In this document: positions 19,003-26,675 of the stretch, one piece after another
Numbering within the stretch: position 1 is the first letter of the stretch
How the letters are laid out: the number at the start of each line of letters is the position of its first letter
Assembly (NCBI RefSeq): GCF_030486595.1
Contig: NZ_JAUJZH010000007.1
Coordinates: 62,001-126,000, forward strand
Source of the DNA: Variovorax ginsengisoli
GTDB taxonomy: Bacteria > Pseudomonadota > Gammaproteobacteria > Burkholderiales > Burkholderiaceae_C
Direction: 5' to 3'
Length of the DNA stretch: 64,000 nt
Translations under genes and position numbers: made by a program
Notes under the pieces: generated by a model
What the model saw: the letters and a program-made list of their open reading frames with translations, nothing else
What the model was told of the DNA's origin: nothing
Databases searched by the model: none

Positions 19003-19782
19003 ATGAGCATCCTGACCCACCTGGCCGCGGCCTTGCGCGATCGATCGATCCGCACGATCGACCTGACCCACACCCTGAGCGAAGAATTCCCGCCGCTGCA
19101 GCTGCCGCCGCAATTCGGCCAGGTCGCGGCATTCAAGATGGAGCGCATCTCTCGCTACGACGAAGCCGGTCCCGGCTGGTACTGGAACAACTTCACTTGC
19201 GGCGAGCACACCGGCACGCACTTCGACGCCCCCGCCCACTGGGTGACCGGCAAGGACCATCCGGGCAACACGGTCGACACCATCGACGCCGGCAACTTCA
19301 TCGCGCCGGCGGTGGTGATCGATGCCAGCACCGAGGTGGCAGAGGATGCCGATTGGCTGCTGACGGTTGATTTCCTGCGGGCCTGGGAGGCGCGCCACGG
19401 CCGCATCCCCGAAGACGCCTGGGTGCTGCTGCGCACCGACTGGTCCAAGCGCATCGCCGACCCGGCCGCCTTCGTCAACATGCGCGAGGACGGCGCCCAC
19501 ACGCCGGGGCCGACGCAGGAGGCGGTCGAGTGGCTGATCGGCCAACGCAGGGTGCACGGCTTCGGCGTCGAGACGATCAACACCGACGCGGGACAGTCGC
19601 ATGGATGGCCGATGGCCTACCCTTGCCACACGCTGATGCACGGCGCGAACCGCTACGGGCTGCAATGCCTGAAGAACCTCGACCAGCTGCCCCCGACCGG
19701 GGCACTGATCGTGTCGGCGCCGCTGAAGATCCAGGAGGGGTCGGGGAGTCCGCTGCGGGTGTTGGCGCTGGTCGAGGGTTGA
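19003..19782 (+). CDS. cyclase family protein (kynurenine formamidase-like)
   Basis: A 259-residue metal-dependent hydrolase of the cyclase/KynB superfamily. The diagnostic metal-binding motif HTGTHFDAPAHW appears near residue 68, preceded by RTIDLTHTLSEEFPP at the N-terminus. Further downstream, GFGVETINTDAGQSHGWP fits the second half of the site. Members include arylformamidases and isatin hydrolases. It starts 34 bases after RidA with an AGGAAA ribosome site and closes the operon begun by the PLP enzyme. The pairing with a kynureninase-like enzyme hints at formyl-kynurenine-type chemistry, but no tryptophan dioxygenase is present. Confidence 0.9.
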   Translation: MSILTHLAAALRDRSIRTIDLTHTLSEEFPPLQLPPQFGQVAAFKMERISRYDEAGPGWYWNNFTCGEHTGTHFDAPAHWVTGKDHPGNTVDTIDAGNFIAPAVVIDASTEVAEDADWLLTVDFLRAWEARHGRIPEDAWVLLRTDWSKRIADPAAFVNMREDGAHTPGPTQEAVEWLIGQRRVHGFGVETINTDAGQSHGWPMAYPCHTLMHGANRYGLQCLKNLDQLPPTGALIVSAPLKIQEGSGSPLRVLALVEG

Positions 19783-19823
19783 GCGAGCCGCGGCGCCCGC
19801 CCGAATGCGCATGTCGCCCGGCC

Positions 19824-20867
19824 TCACCCCCCGCCCGACGACCCCCGCACCACCAGTTCCCCCGGCAGCAGCAGCTGCCGCGCCGGCCCCTCCAGCCCTT
19901 GCAGCCGCTCCAGCAGGCAGGTCGCCGCGGTCCGGCCGATGGCCTCGGTCGGCTGCGCGATGGCACTCAGGCCGGGCCCGATCAGCGGCGCCCATTCGGG
20001 ATCGTCGAAACCCACGAAACCGATGTCCTCGCCGAAGCGCAAGCCCAGCCGCGCCATCGCGGCGGCCACGCGCAGGGTCACGACCGCGTTGCCCGCCAGC
20101 ACCGCCGCGCGCCTGCCGCGCTTCGCACGCTTGTGCAGGGCGCGCAGCGCCGCGTCGAGGCCATCGCCGTCGTCACCCGTGGATTCGTACACCTCGCCGG
20201 CCACGCGCGGCTCGTGCGCCGCCACGCAGTCGCCGAAGGCCGCGGTCCGCTCGCGCCGCGAGCTCACGCCTTTCAGCGGCTCGGTGATGTAGAGCAGCTC
20301 GCGATAGCCGCCGTCGACCAGATGGCCGCAGGCCGCCTTCATGGCGGCGGCGTTGTCCAGCGAGACGAAATCGGTGTGCATGCCCGCATGGCGGCGGTCG
20401 ACCAGCACCGCCGGCTTGCCGTGCAGCGCGTCGGCGTCGATCAGGCCGGCGCCGCGCCCGAGCGTGTTGAGGATGAAGCCATCGACCTGGTAGCCGGCCA
20501 GCGCATTGATCGCCTCGCGCTCGCGGTCGATGTCGTTGCCGAGGTTGAAAAGCATCACCAGGTAGCCGGCATCCTGGCAGGCCTTCTCGGCGCCACGCAG
20601 CACGGCCACCGAATAGGGATTGGTGATGTCGGCCACGATCAGGCCGATCAGGCGCGAACGGCCATGGCTCAGGGCCTGCGCCATCGGGCTCGGCGTGTAG
20701 GCCAGCTGGGTCACCGCGGCCTCGACACGGGCCGCGATGTCAGGGCTCAGCAGCCGCTCGCGGTGATTCAGGAAACGCGACACCGTGGCCTTCGAGACGC
20801 CGGCCGCCTTGGCCACGTCGGCGATGGTGGCGCGCGCCGGCCGCGGCGCTGGGGCGGCGGCGCTCAC
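19824..20867 (-). CDS. ptxS: LacI family regulator, PtxS-like
   Basis: A 347-residue LacI-type repressor. The helix-turn-helix TIADVAKAAGVSKATVSRFL is near residues 15-34 with the hinge SPMAQALSHGRSRLIGLIVA, followed by a periplasmic-binding-protein-like sensor domain. Translation starts at a GTG that overlaps the kguD stop (GTGA). It is the last gene of the ketogluconate operon. An exact copy of the published Pseudomonas PtxS operator lies in the operon promoter at 26612-26625, which supports naming it as the PtxS counterpart. By analogy, 2-ketogluconate would release repression and the gene would be autoregulated. Orthology rests on context, not on alignment. Confidence 0.88.
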   Translation of the reverse strand: MSAAAPAPRPARATIADVAKAAGVSKATVSRFLNHRERLLSPDIAARVEAAVTQLAYTPSPMAQALSHGRSRLIGLIVADITNPYSVAVLRGAEKACQDAGYLVMLFNLGNDIDREREAINALAGYQVDGFILNTLGRGAGLIDADALHGKPAVLVDRRHAGMHTDFVSLDNAAAMKAACGHLVDGGYRELLYITEPLKGVSSRRERTAAFGDCVAAHEPRVAGEVYESTGDDGDGLDAALRALHKRAKRGRRAAVLAGNAVVTLRVAAAMARLGLRFGEDIGFVGFDDPEWAPLIGPGLSAIAQPTEAIGRTAATCLLERLQGLEGPARQLLLPGELVVRGSSGGG

Positions 20868-21844
20868 GCGGAAGCGGTGTCGAAGACCGCCGCGGGGCGT
20901 TCGCCGGCGAGCGCCTGCAGCAGGTTGGTGGTCGCCAGCTCGGCCATGGCGTGCCGGGTCTCGTGCGTCGCCGAGCCGATGTGCGGCAGCGGCGTCACGC
21001 GCGGATGGGTGCGCAGCGGCGACGCCGCCGGCAGCGGCTCGGTCGCGAAGACATCGAGGCCGGCGGCCCGCAACGTGCCGTGATCGAGCGCCGCCAGCAG
21101 CGCGTCTTCCTGCACGGTGGCACCCCGCCCGCCGTTGATGAAGACCGCGCCCGGTTTCATCGCAGCAAAGAAGCTCGCATCGATCATCCCGCGCGTGCTG
21201 TCCGAAAGCGGCAGCATCGCGACCACGAAATCGGCGCCCGCCAGCAGTTCGGCGAGCGGTGTGTGGACGGCCCGGCCCTGCAGCTCGGGCGCCTGCGCCG
21301 CGAGGTCGACCGGCCGGCGTGCGTGGTACAGCACGGGCATGCCGAAGCCCAGCGCAGCGCGGCGGGCGATGGCCTGCCCGATGCGGCCGAAACCCAGCAG
21401 GCCCAGCGTCTTGCCATGGACGTCGAAGCCGAACAGGTCCTCGCCGATGTTCTTCGTCCAGGCGCCGTCGCGCACCAGATTGGAGAGTTCGACGACCCGG
21501 CGGCTGGTGGCCATCAGGAGCGCGAACACGGTATCGGCCACGGTCTCGTCGAGCACGCCCGGCGTGTGGCAAAGCAGGATCCCGCGCGCATGCAGCGAGG
21601 CCAGCGCGTAGTTGTCGACTCCGACCGAGACGCTGGACACGACTTCGAGCCGCGGCGCACGCGCCAGCAACGCATCGTCGACCGGAAAGCTGGAGCCGAT
21701 GAGGCCATGGGCCAGCGGCAGCGCCGCGTCGAAGGCGGCGCGCTGCGAGCGTGGATCGGCGACCGTGACCTCATGGACGGCCTGCAGCCGCGCCAGTTGA
21801 TCGTCGGGCAACTCCCGAAAAACGAGGATGTTCTTGCGTGTCAC
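20864..21844 (-). CDS. kguD: D-isomer 2-hydroxyacid dehydrogenase, 2-ketogluconate(-6-phosphate) reductase-like
   Basis: A 326-residue D-2-hydroxyacid dehydrogenase. The NAD(P)-binding motif GLLGFGRIGQAIARRA is near residue 155. The catalytic Arg is expected in INGGRGATVQEDALLAAL and the catalytic His in TPLPHIGSATHETRHAM. It starts with a GTG overlapping the kinase stop (GTGA), and its own stop overlaps the regulator start (GTGA), so three genes are translationally chained. In Pseudomonas, KguD reduces 2-keto-6-phosphogluconate to 6-phosphogluconate. Order and neighbours match that pathway. A role as a glyoxylate/hydroxypyruvate or unphosphorylated 2-ketogluconate reductase is the main alternative. 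Confidence 0.88.
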   Translation of the reverse strand: MTRKNILVFRELPDDQLARLQAVHEVTVADPRSQRAAFDAALPLAHGLIGSSFPVDDALLARAPRLEVVSSVSVGVDNYALASLHARGILLCHTPGVLDETVADTVFALLMATSRRVVELSNLVRDGAWTKNIGEDLFGFDVHGKTLGLLGFGRIGQAIARRAALGFGMPVLYHARRPVDLAAQAPELQGRAVHTPLAELLAGADFVVAMLPLSDSTRGMIDASFFAAMKPGAVFINGGRGATVQEDALLAALDHGTLRAAGLDVFATEPLPAASPLRTHPRVTPLPHIGSATHETRHAMAELATTNLLQALAGERPAAVFDTASA

Positions 21845-22791
21845 AGGCCGGTCTCCTCAAGTTGGGCGCGCGTCGGCAGGCCTTCGGTGTCGCCGAGCAC
21901 CTGCACCGCGCGGGCGCCGATCCAGGCACCGCGGCGCACCGCCTCGGGCACCGTCCGGCCTTCTAGCAACGCACTGACCACGCCGGCCGCGAAGCCGTCG
22001 CCGGCGCCCACGGTGTCGACGATCTCCTTGACCGGGAAACCGTCGACGCGTCCCGTGCCGGCCACCTCGCTGTCGTAGTAGGCGCCTTCGGCACCAAGCT
22101 TCACGACCACCAGCTTCGCGCCGCGTTGGCGATAGAAGCGCGCCACGCCCTCGGGCGTGCTTTCGCCGGTGAGGATCAGGCCCTCCTCCATGCCGGGCAG
22201 CACCCAGTCGGCGCGCGACGCCAGGTCGTTGATCCAGTGCCGCATGGTCTCGGGCGACGCCCACAGGGTCGGCCGCAGGTTGGGGTCGAAAGAGATCGTG
22301 TGGCCAGCGTGGCGCATCACGTCCATGCTCTTGATCGCGGCCTGCAGGCTGGTGTCGGAGATGGCTGCGAACACGCCGGTGGCGTGCAGGTGGCGCGCCG
22401 AGCGCAGCCAGGCTTCGTCGACGTCGGCCGGCCCCATGTGGCTGGCGGCCGAGCCCTTGCGGTGGTATTCGACCGGCGGATCGCTGCCGTCGGTCACGCG
22501 GCCCTTGAACTGGAAGCCGGTGCGCTGCGTCGCATCGCAGATCACGTGAGAGCAGTCGATGCCCTCGCCCTGCATGGTCGCCAGCAGCGCGCGGCCCATC
22601 GAGTCGGTGCCGAGCCGGCTGGCCCAGCCGACCTTCAGGCCGAGGCGCGACAGGCCGATCGCGACGTTGGTCTCGGCGCCCGCGGTGCGCTTGTGGAAGG
22701 CGGTGGCGTTTTCGAGCGGGCCGGGCCGGTCGGCCACCAGCAGCAGCATGGCTTCGCCGAACAGTGCGACATCGAAGGCGGATGAGGTCAT
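21841..22791 (-). CDS. kguK: PfkB family sugar kinase, 2-ketogluconate kinase-like
   Basis: A 316-residue PfkB/ribokinase-family kinase. The N-terminal DVALFGEAMLLLVADRPGPL and the GAETNVAIGLSRLGLKVGW segment bind sugar, and the anion-hole/catalytic motif DTVGAGDGFAAG lies near residue 255. The ATG at 22791 is chosen because the longer frame upstream overlaps kguE. The closest functional families are 2-dehydro-3-deoxygluconokinase (KdgK) and 2-ketogluconate kinase (KguK). Context with kguE, kguD and the PtxS-like regulator favours the latter. It starts eight bases after kguE and overlaps kguD by four. Confidence 0.88.
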   Translation of the reverse strand: MTSSAFDVALFGEAMLLLVADRPGPLENATAFHKRTAGAETNVAIGLSRLGLKVGWASRLGTDSMGRALLATMQGEGIDCSHVICDATQRTGFQFKGRVTDGSDPPVEYHRKGSAASHMGPADVDEAWLRSARHLHATGVFAAISDTSLQAAIKSMDVMRHAGHTISFDPNLRPTLWASPETMRHWINDLASRADWVLPGMEEGLILTGESTPEGVARFYRQRGAKLVVVKLGAEGAYYDSEVAGTGRVDGFPVKEIVDTVGAGDGFAAGVVSALLEGRTVPEAVRRGAWIGARAVQVLGDTEGLPTRAQLEETGL

Positions 22792-22799
22792 GGCAGTGG

Positions 22800-23537
22800 T
22801 CACAGGGAGCGGATGTGGGCGACCTGGTCGCGCGTGACGGCCAGCAGGTCGTCGCCGATCAGCGGATATTCGATGGCACGCGGCACGTCGGCCGGCAGCG
22901 CCCGCAGCACGGCGCGCCAGGGCGCCACCGAATCGGCCAGCGGCACGGCGACCCACTTGGCGGACAGGCGCTGCGCGCCCTTGCAATGCACGTAGCGCAC
23001 GCGCCGGCCCAGGGCCTGGGCCGCTTGCAGGGGGCATTCGCCCACCCAGTGCCAGTTGCCCATGTCGAAGGTCATGCCGAGGTCGAGGCCGGCGCGGTCG
23101 GCGGCGTCGAAGAAGGCCTGCAACGCGGGCAGGGACCCGGCCGAGACGGTCTGGTCGTTCTCGATCACGAGCTCGATCCGGGTCTCGGCCAGCTGCACCT
23201 TGAGGCCCCACAGCGAACCGTGCGAGCCCGGGCCGAAGTCGCCGATCGACATCTTGAGCCGGCGGGCGCCGAGCGTCGTGGCGGCGGCGATGCCGCGGCC
23301 GAGCGCAGCGCTGTCGAGCCATCCGCCCTCGGCCCAGAGGCCCTCGGGGCTGGAATAGACCGAGGCCAGGCCTGCCATCGCGGGCAGTTCGGAGGCCGGG
23401 TCGCGCAGCAGTTCGCCGCGCACCTCGACGCTGTCGGCGCCGGCGGCACGCGCCAGCTGCGCGCACCAGAGCTGGCCATGGCGCCCGGTCTCTGCGGCGC
23501 CGAAGGAGGAAAGGGAAATCAGGACGGGCGGCGGCAT
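22800..23537 (-). CDS. kguE: TIM-barrel sugar epimerase/isomerase-like protein, KguE-like
   Basis: A 245-residue member of the xylose-isomerase-like TIM-barrel superfamily. It begins VLISLSSFGAAETGRHGQLW. Metal-ligand positions are expected in SVEVRGELL, ELVIENDQT, GMTFDMGNWHW and IEYPLIGDD. It matches the size and gene-order position of KguE, the poorly characterised first gene of the Pseudomonas kguEKTD operon. It lies 19 bases after the ABC ATPase and 8 before the kinase. The catalytic step remains unclear, even in the model organisms. Confidence 0.82.
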   Translation of the reverse strand: MPPPVLISLSSFGAAETGRHGQLWCAQLARAAGADSVEVRGELLRDPASELPAMAGLASVYSSPEGLWAEGGWLDSAALGRGIAAATTLGARRLKMSIGDFGPGSHGSLWGLKVQLAETRIELVIENDQTVSAGSLPALQAFFDAADRAGLDLGMTFDMGNWHWVGECPLQAAQALGRRVRYVHCKGAQRLSAKWVAVPLADSVAPWRAVLRALPADVPRAIEYPLIGDDLLAVTRDQVAHIRSL

Positions 23538-23556
23538 GGCGATGATGGCGGGCGCT

Positions 23557-24330
23557 TCAATGCGCCTGATGGGAGCTGAGGATCTGGCCCAGGAACTGGC
23601 GGGTCTTCTCGTTCTTCGGGTTGCCGAAGAATTCTTCCGGCGGCGCCTGCTCGACGATCTTGCCGTCGGCCATGAAGATCACGCGGTCGGCCACGCTGCG
23701 GGCGAAGCCCATCTCGTGCGTCACGCACAGCATGGTCATGCCGTCTTCGGCCAGGCCGATCATGGTGTCGAGCACTTCCTTGACCATCTCGGGGTCGAGC
23801 GCCGAGGTGGGCTCGTCGAACAGCATGATCTTGGGTGCCATGCACAGCGCGCGCGCGATCGCCACCCGCTGCTGCTGGCCGCCCGAGAGCTGGCTCGGGT
23901 ACTTGTGGGCCTGCTCCGGGATGCGCACCCGCGTCAGGTACTTCATCGCCACCTCCTCGGCCTCGGTCTTGCTCATGCCGCGCGAGCGCATCGGCGCCAG
24001 CGTGCAGTTCTGCAGGATCGTGAGGTGCGGGAACAGGTTGAACTGCTGGAACACCATGCCGACCTCGGCCCGCACCGCGTCGACGTTCTTGCCGCCGGCC
24101 GTGAGGTCGATGCCGTCGACCACGATCCTGCCCTTCTGCACGGTCTCGAGCCGGTTGATGCAGCGGATCAGCGTCGACTTGCCCGAGCCCGAGGGCCCGC
24201 AGATCACGATGCGCTCGCCGGTGCGCACCGACAGGTCGATGCCGGTCAGCACCTGGAAGCTGCCGTACCACTTGTTGACCGCCTCCATGCGGATGATGGG
24301 GTCGGCGGCGGTCGCGACTGCGTCAGTCAT
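23557..24330 (-). CDS. polar amino acid-type ABC transporter ATP-binding protein
   Basis: A 257-residue ABC ATPase of the GlnQ/GltL group. It shows Walker [10 protein letters not shown] (about residue 50), the Q-loop in [14 protein letters not shown], the signature [15 protein letters not shown] and Walker [15 protein letters not shown] followed by the switch His in VTHEMGF. It energises import by the two permeases at 25198-26528. It is encoded between the solute receptor and kguE in one minus-strand operon. Membership of a ketogluconate operon suggests the transporter carries a sugar acid rather than an amino acid. Confidence 0.95.
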   Translation of the reverse strand: MTDAVATAADPIIRMEAVNKWYGSFQVLTGIDLSVRTGERIVICGPSGSGKSTLIRCINRLETVQKGRIVVDGIDLTAGGKNVDAVRAEVGMVFQQFNLFPHLTILQNCTLAPMRSRGMSKTEAEEVAMKYLTRVRIPEQAHKYPSQLSGGQQQRVAIARALCMAPKIMLFDEPTSALDPEMVKEVLDTMIGLAEDGMTMLCVTHEMGFARSVADRVIFMADGKIVEQAPPEEFFGNPKNEKTRQFLGQILSSHQAH

Positions 24331-24354
24331 GGATGTTCCCTGGAGTTGTCCGGT

Positions 24355-25152
24355 TTACTGCAGCTTCGGCAGGTCGGTCTGCAGCCACTTCTGGTAGAGC
24401 TTGTTCAGCTCGCCGTTGGCCGAGTTCTTGGCCACGAAGTCGTTGACGTTCTTCAGCAAGTCGTCCTGACCCGGGCGCATCGCGATGCCCATGTTCTGCT
24501 GCACCAGGTTGAACTTGTTCTCGAAGGTGTTGGGCGGCACGCGCTTGGCGATCTGCGCGGCGACCGTGGTCGAGGCGCCGATGGCGTCGACCTGGCCGGA
24601 CATGAGGGCCTGCATGGCCGAGGCGTCGTCGTCGAAGCGGCGGATCTCGGTGCCCTCGGGCGCAGCCTTGGTCACGGCGACGTCCTGCGTGCTGGCGCGG
24701 GCGACGCCGACGCGCAGGCCCTTCAGGTCGGCCGCGCTCTTGATCGGCGTGCCGGTCTTGCCGTAGAGGACGATGGTCGCGGCCGCGTAGGGCTGCGAGA
24801 ACTGGACCTGCTTGGCGCGCTCGGGCGTGATCGCCAGCGAGGCGACCAGCAGGTCGACCTTGTTGGTCAGCAGGAAGGGAATGCGGTTCGGGCCGGTGAC
24901 CGGCACGATGTTGGCCTTGACGCCCCACTCCTTGGCCAGCAGCTTGGCGACGTCGGCGTCGTAGCCGTCGGGCTGGTTCTTGGCGTCGGTGGTGCCGTAG
25001 GGCGGGAAGTCGACCAGCATGCCGATCGTGATCTCGCCCTTCTTCTTGATGTCGGCCACGCTCTGGGCCGAGGCGAAGGGTGCGAAGGCGGTCAGTGCGG
25101 CGCCCAGGCCGAGGGCTGCGAGGGCAGCGCGGCGGGTGGTGGAACGGATCAT
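24355..25152 (-). CDS. ABC transporter periplasmic solute receptor (SBP_bac_3 family)
   Basis: A 265-residue receptor with an export signal (IRSTTRRAALAALGLG to FASAQ, cleavage near residue 29). The lobe-1 motif GEITIGMLVDFPPYGTTD and the central DLLVASLAITPERAKQVQFS are typical of polar amino acid receptors. The Arg of TPERAK normally grips the ligand alpha-carboxylate, which would also suit a sugar acid such as 2-ketogluconate. It lies 45 bases after the second permease and 24 before the ATPase. The ligand is inferred from the operon and its operator; binding data would decide. Confidence 0.92.
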   Translation of the reverse strand: MIRSTTRRAALAALGLGAALTAFAPFASAQSVADIKKKGEITIGMLVDFPPYGTTDAKNQPDGYDADVAKLLAKEWGVKANIVPVTGPNRIPFLLTNKVDLLVASLAITPERAKQVQFSQPYAAATIVLYGKTGTPIKSAADLKGLRVGVARASTQDVAVTKAAPEGTEIRRFDDDASAMQALMSGQVDAIGASTTVAAQIAKRVPPNTFENKFNLVQQNMGIAMRPGQDDLLKNVNDFVAKNSANGELNKLYQKWLQTDLPKLQ

Positions 25153-25197
25153 GTCAGGTCTCCTAGGTTGAGGACTGGAATCGAAGAACGGAAAAAC

Positions 25198-25851
25198 TCA
25201 GCGAGCCAGAGCGCGGGCGCGCTTGCGCTCCATGCGCGCGGCCAGCAGCGACAGCGGCCAGCAGATGACGAAATAAAGCGCCGCCACGGTGCTGAACACA
25301 TGCAGCGGCTGGAAGGTGGCGTTGTTGATGATCTGGCCGGCCCGCGTGATCTCGGTGAAGCCGATGATGGCCGCCAGCGAGGTGCCCTTGATGATCTGCA
25401 CCAGGTAGCCCACCGTCGGCGGCAGCGCGATCTTGAAGGCCTGCGGCAGCACCACGTCGCGCATCCGAGCGCCGTAGTTGAGGTTCAGCGCCTCGGCCGC
25501 TTCCCACTGGCCGCGCGGGATCGCCTGAATGCAGCCGCGCCAGATCTCGCCCAGGAAGGCGGCGCTGTTGAGGACCAGCGCCACGCCGGCCGCGATCCAC
25601 GGATTGATCTCCAGCCCCAGCACCGGTGCGCCGAAGAAGATCAGGAACAGCTGCAGCAGCAGCGGCGTGCCCTGGAACACCTGGATGAAGCCGGTCGACA
25701 GCGCGCGTGCCGTCTTGTTGTCGGAGGTGCGCGCCAGTGCGATCGCGAGGCCCAGGACCGCGCCGCCGACGAAGGCGATCGCCGACAGCGCCAGCGTCCA
25801 CTGGGCCGCTTCGAGGATGAACAGGAATTCTGGAAAGCCGAAGGTACGCAT
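25198..25851 (-). CDS. ABC transporter permease, polar amino acid type (second)
   Basis: A 217-residue HisM/GltK-type permease with about five membrane helices. The EAA loop that contacts the ATPase is the segment around EAAEALNLNYGARMRDVVLP followed by LPPTVGYLVQIIKGTSLAAI. The ATG at 25851 lies five bases after the stop of the first permease; a longer frame overlaps that gene and is rejected. It forms a heterodimer with the product of 25857-26528. Confidence 0.93.
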   Translation of the reverse strand: MRTFGFPEFLFILEAAQWTLALSAIAFVGGAVLGLAIALARTSDNKTARALSTGFIQVFQGTPLLLQLFLIFFGAPVLGLEINPWIAAGVALVLNSAAFLGEIWRGCIQAIPRGQWEAAEALNLNYGARMRDVVLPQAFKIALPPTVGYLVQIIKGTSLAAIIGFTEITRAGQIINNATFQPLHVFSTVAALYFVICWPLSLLAARMERKRARALAR

Positions 25852-25856
25852 GGTGT

Positions 25857-26528
25857 TCAGCGCCGATCCGGATAGTTGAGGGTGCGCTTGTAAATCAGCT
25901 TGAACAGCGCCGAGAACGCCAGCGACAGCGCCAGGTAGATGCAGGCCACGACGATGTATATCTCGAAGCTGCGGAAGGTCTGCGACTGCAGGTTGGCCGC
26001 CACCGAGGTCAGGTCGTCGGCCGAAATGACCGACACCACGGCCGAGCTCAGCATCAGCAGGATGAACTGGCTCGTGAGCGCCGGGTAGATCGCCTTCAGC
26101 GCGGGCTTGATGATCACGAAGCGGAAGATCTCCCAGGGCTTGAGGTTGAGCGCCCGGCCGGCCTCGATCTGGCCCTTGGGGATCGACTCGATGCCGGCCC
26201 GCACGATCTCGGCCGCGTAGGCGCCGAGGTTCACCACCATCGCGGTCAGCGCCGCGGTGTAGGGCGACCAACGCAGCCCGATGGCCGGCAGCGCGAAGAA
26301 AAAGAAGAACAACTGCACCAGGAACGGCGTGTTGCGAATGACCTCGATGTAGGCATTGACGATGAAGCGCAGCCAGGCCGGCCCGGAGGTCTTGCCCCAG
26401 GCGCAGAAGACGGCCACCACCAGGCCCAGCAGCGTCGCCACCAGCGACAGCTGGATCGTGATCCAGGTGCCTTTCAGCAGCAGGGGCCAGGCGGCGAAGA
26501 CGGCATCGAACTGGAATTGGTAGTTCAC
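25857..26528 (-). CDS. ABC transporter permease, polar amino acid type (first)
   Basis: A 223-residue permease (starting NYQFQFDAVFAAWPLLLKGT) with the EAA-loop segment EAGRALNLKPWEIFRFVIIK. I chose the GTG at 26528 over an in-frame GTG at 26600. The longer start would sit only 12 bases from the operator palindrome, at or before the transcription start predicted from TACACT at 26604-26609. The shorter start gives a normal N-terminus and a leader of about 70 bases. It is the first gene of the eight-gene operon running to the regulator at 19824. Confidence 0.88.
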   Translation of the reverse strand: MNYQFQFDAVFAAWPLLLKGTWITIQLSLVATLLGLVVAVFCAWGKTSGPAWLRFIVNAYIEVIRNTPFLVQLFFFFFALPAIGLRWSPYTAALTAMVVNLGAYAAEIVRAGIESIPKGQIEAGRALNLKPWEIFRFVIIKPALKAIYPALTSQFILLMLSSAVVSVISADDLTSVAANLQSQTFRSFEIYIVVACIYLALSLAFSALFKLIYKRTLNYPDRR

Positions 26529-26603
26529 GGGAGGCGTCGGTTCGGTGACAAGGTCGGTATTGGTGCGCCTTGCAAACAAAAGCACTTCGTTGCAGGGCAC
26601 TGA

Positions 26604-26609
26604 AGTGTA
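26604..26609 (-). promoter_or_regulatory. candidate -10 element of the ketogluconate operon
   Basis: On the minus strand this reads TACACT, two bases downstream of the PtxS-type palindrome. The -35 region is poor. The predicted transcription start is near 26597. The operator would then occupy the spacer of the promoter, suitable for repression. Confidence 0.45.
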
Positions 26610-26611
26610 TG

Positions 26612-26625
26612 TGAAACCGGTTTCA
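26612..26625. promoter_or_regulatory. PtxS operator (TGAAACCGGTTTCA)
   Basis: A perfect 14-base palindrome identical to the operator reported for Pseudomonas PtxS, the 2-ketogluconate-responsive LacI-type repressor. It lies upstream of the ABC-kgu-ptxS operon and 50 bases upstream of the divergent CorA-like gene. The identity is a direct reading; the assignment to the regulator at 19824 is inference. Confidence 0.85.
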
Positions 26626-26632
26626 GCACCAG

Positions 26633-26650
26633 CCTAGGGATTTCCCTAGG
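26633..26650. promoter_or_regulatory. inverted repeat with 8-base arms (CCTAGGGA/TCCCTAGG)
   Basis: Two perfect eight-base arms around a TT centre, seven bases from the PtxS operator and 25 bases before the CorA-like start codon. There is no T tract, so it does not look like a terminator. It is a candidate operator for an unidentified regulator of either divergent unit. Confidence 0.5.
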
Positions 26651-26675
26651 ACGACGCCTTGCCTACACTGGCGAG

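Noticed and set aside
22800..23537. KguE-like gene as hydroxypyruvate isomerase
   Set aside because: Size and barrel fold would allow it, but gene order with kguK, kguD and the PtxS-type operator favours the ketogluconate operon.
26528..26600. Upstream GTG at 26600 as start of the first permease
   Set aside because: It would lie at or before the predicted transcription start and adds residues unlike the family N-terminus.
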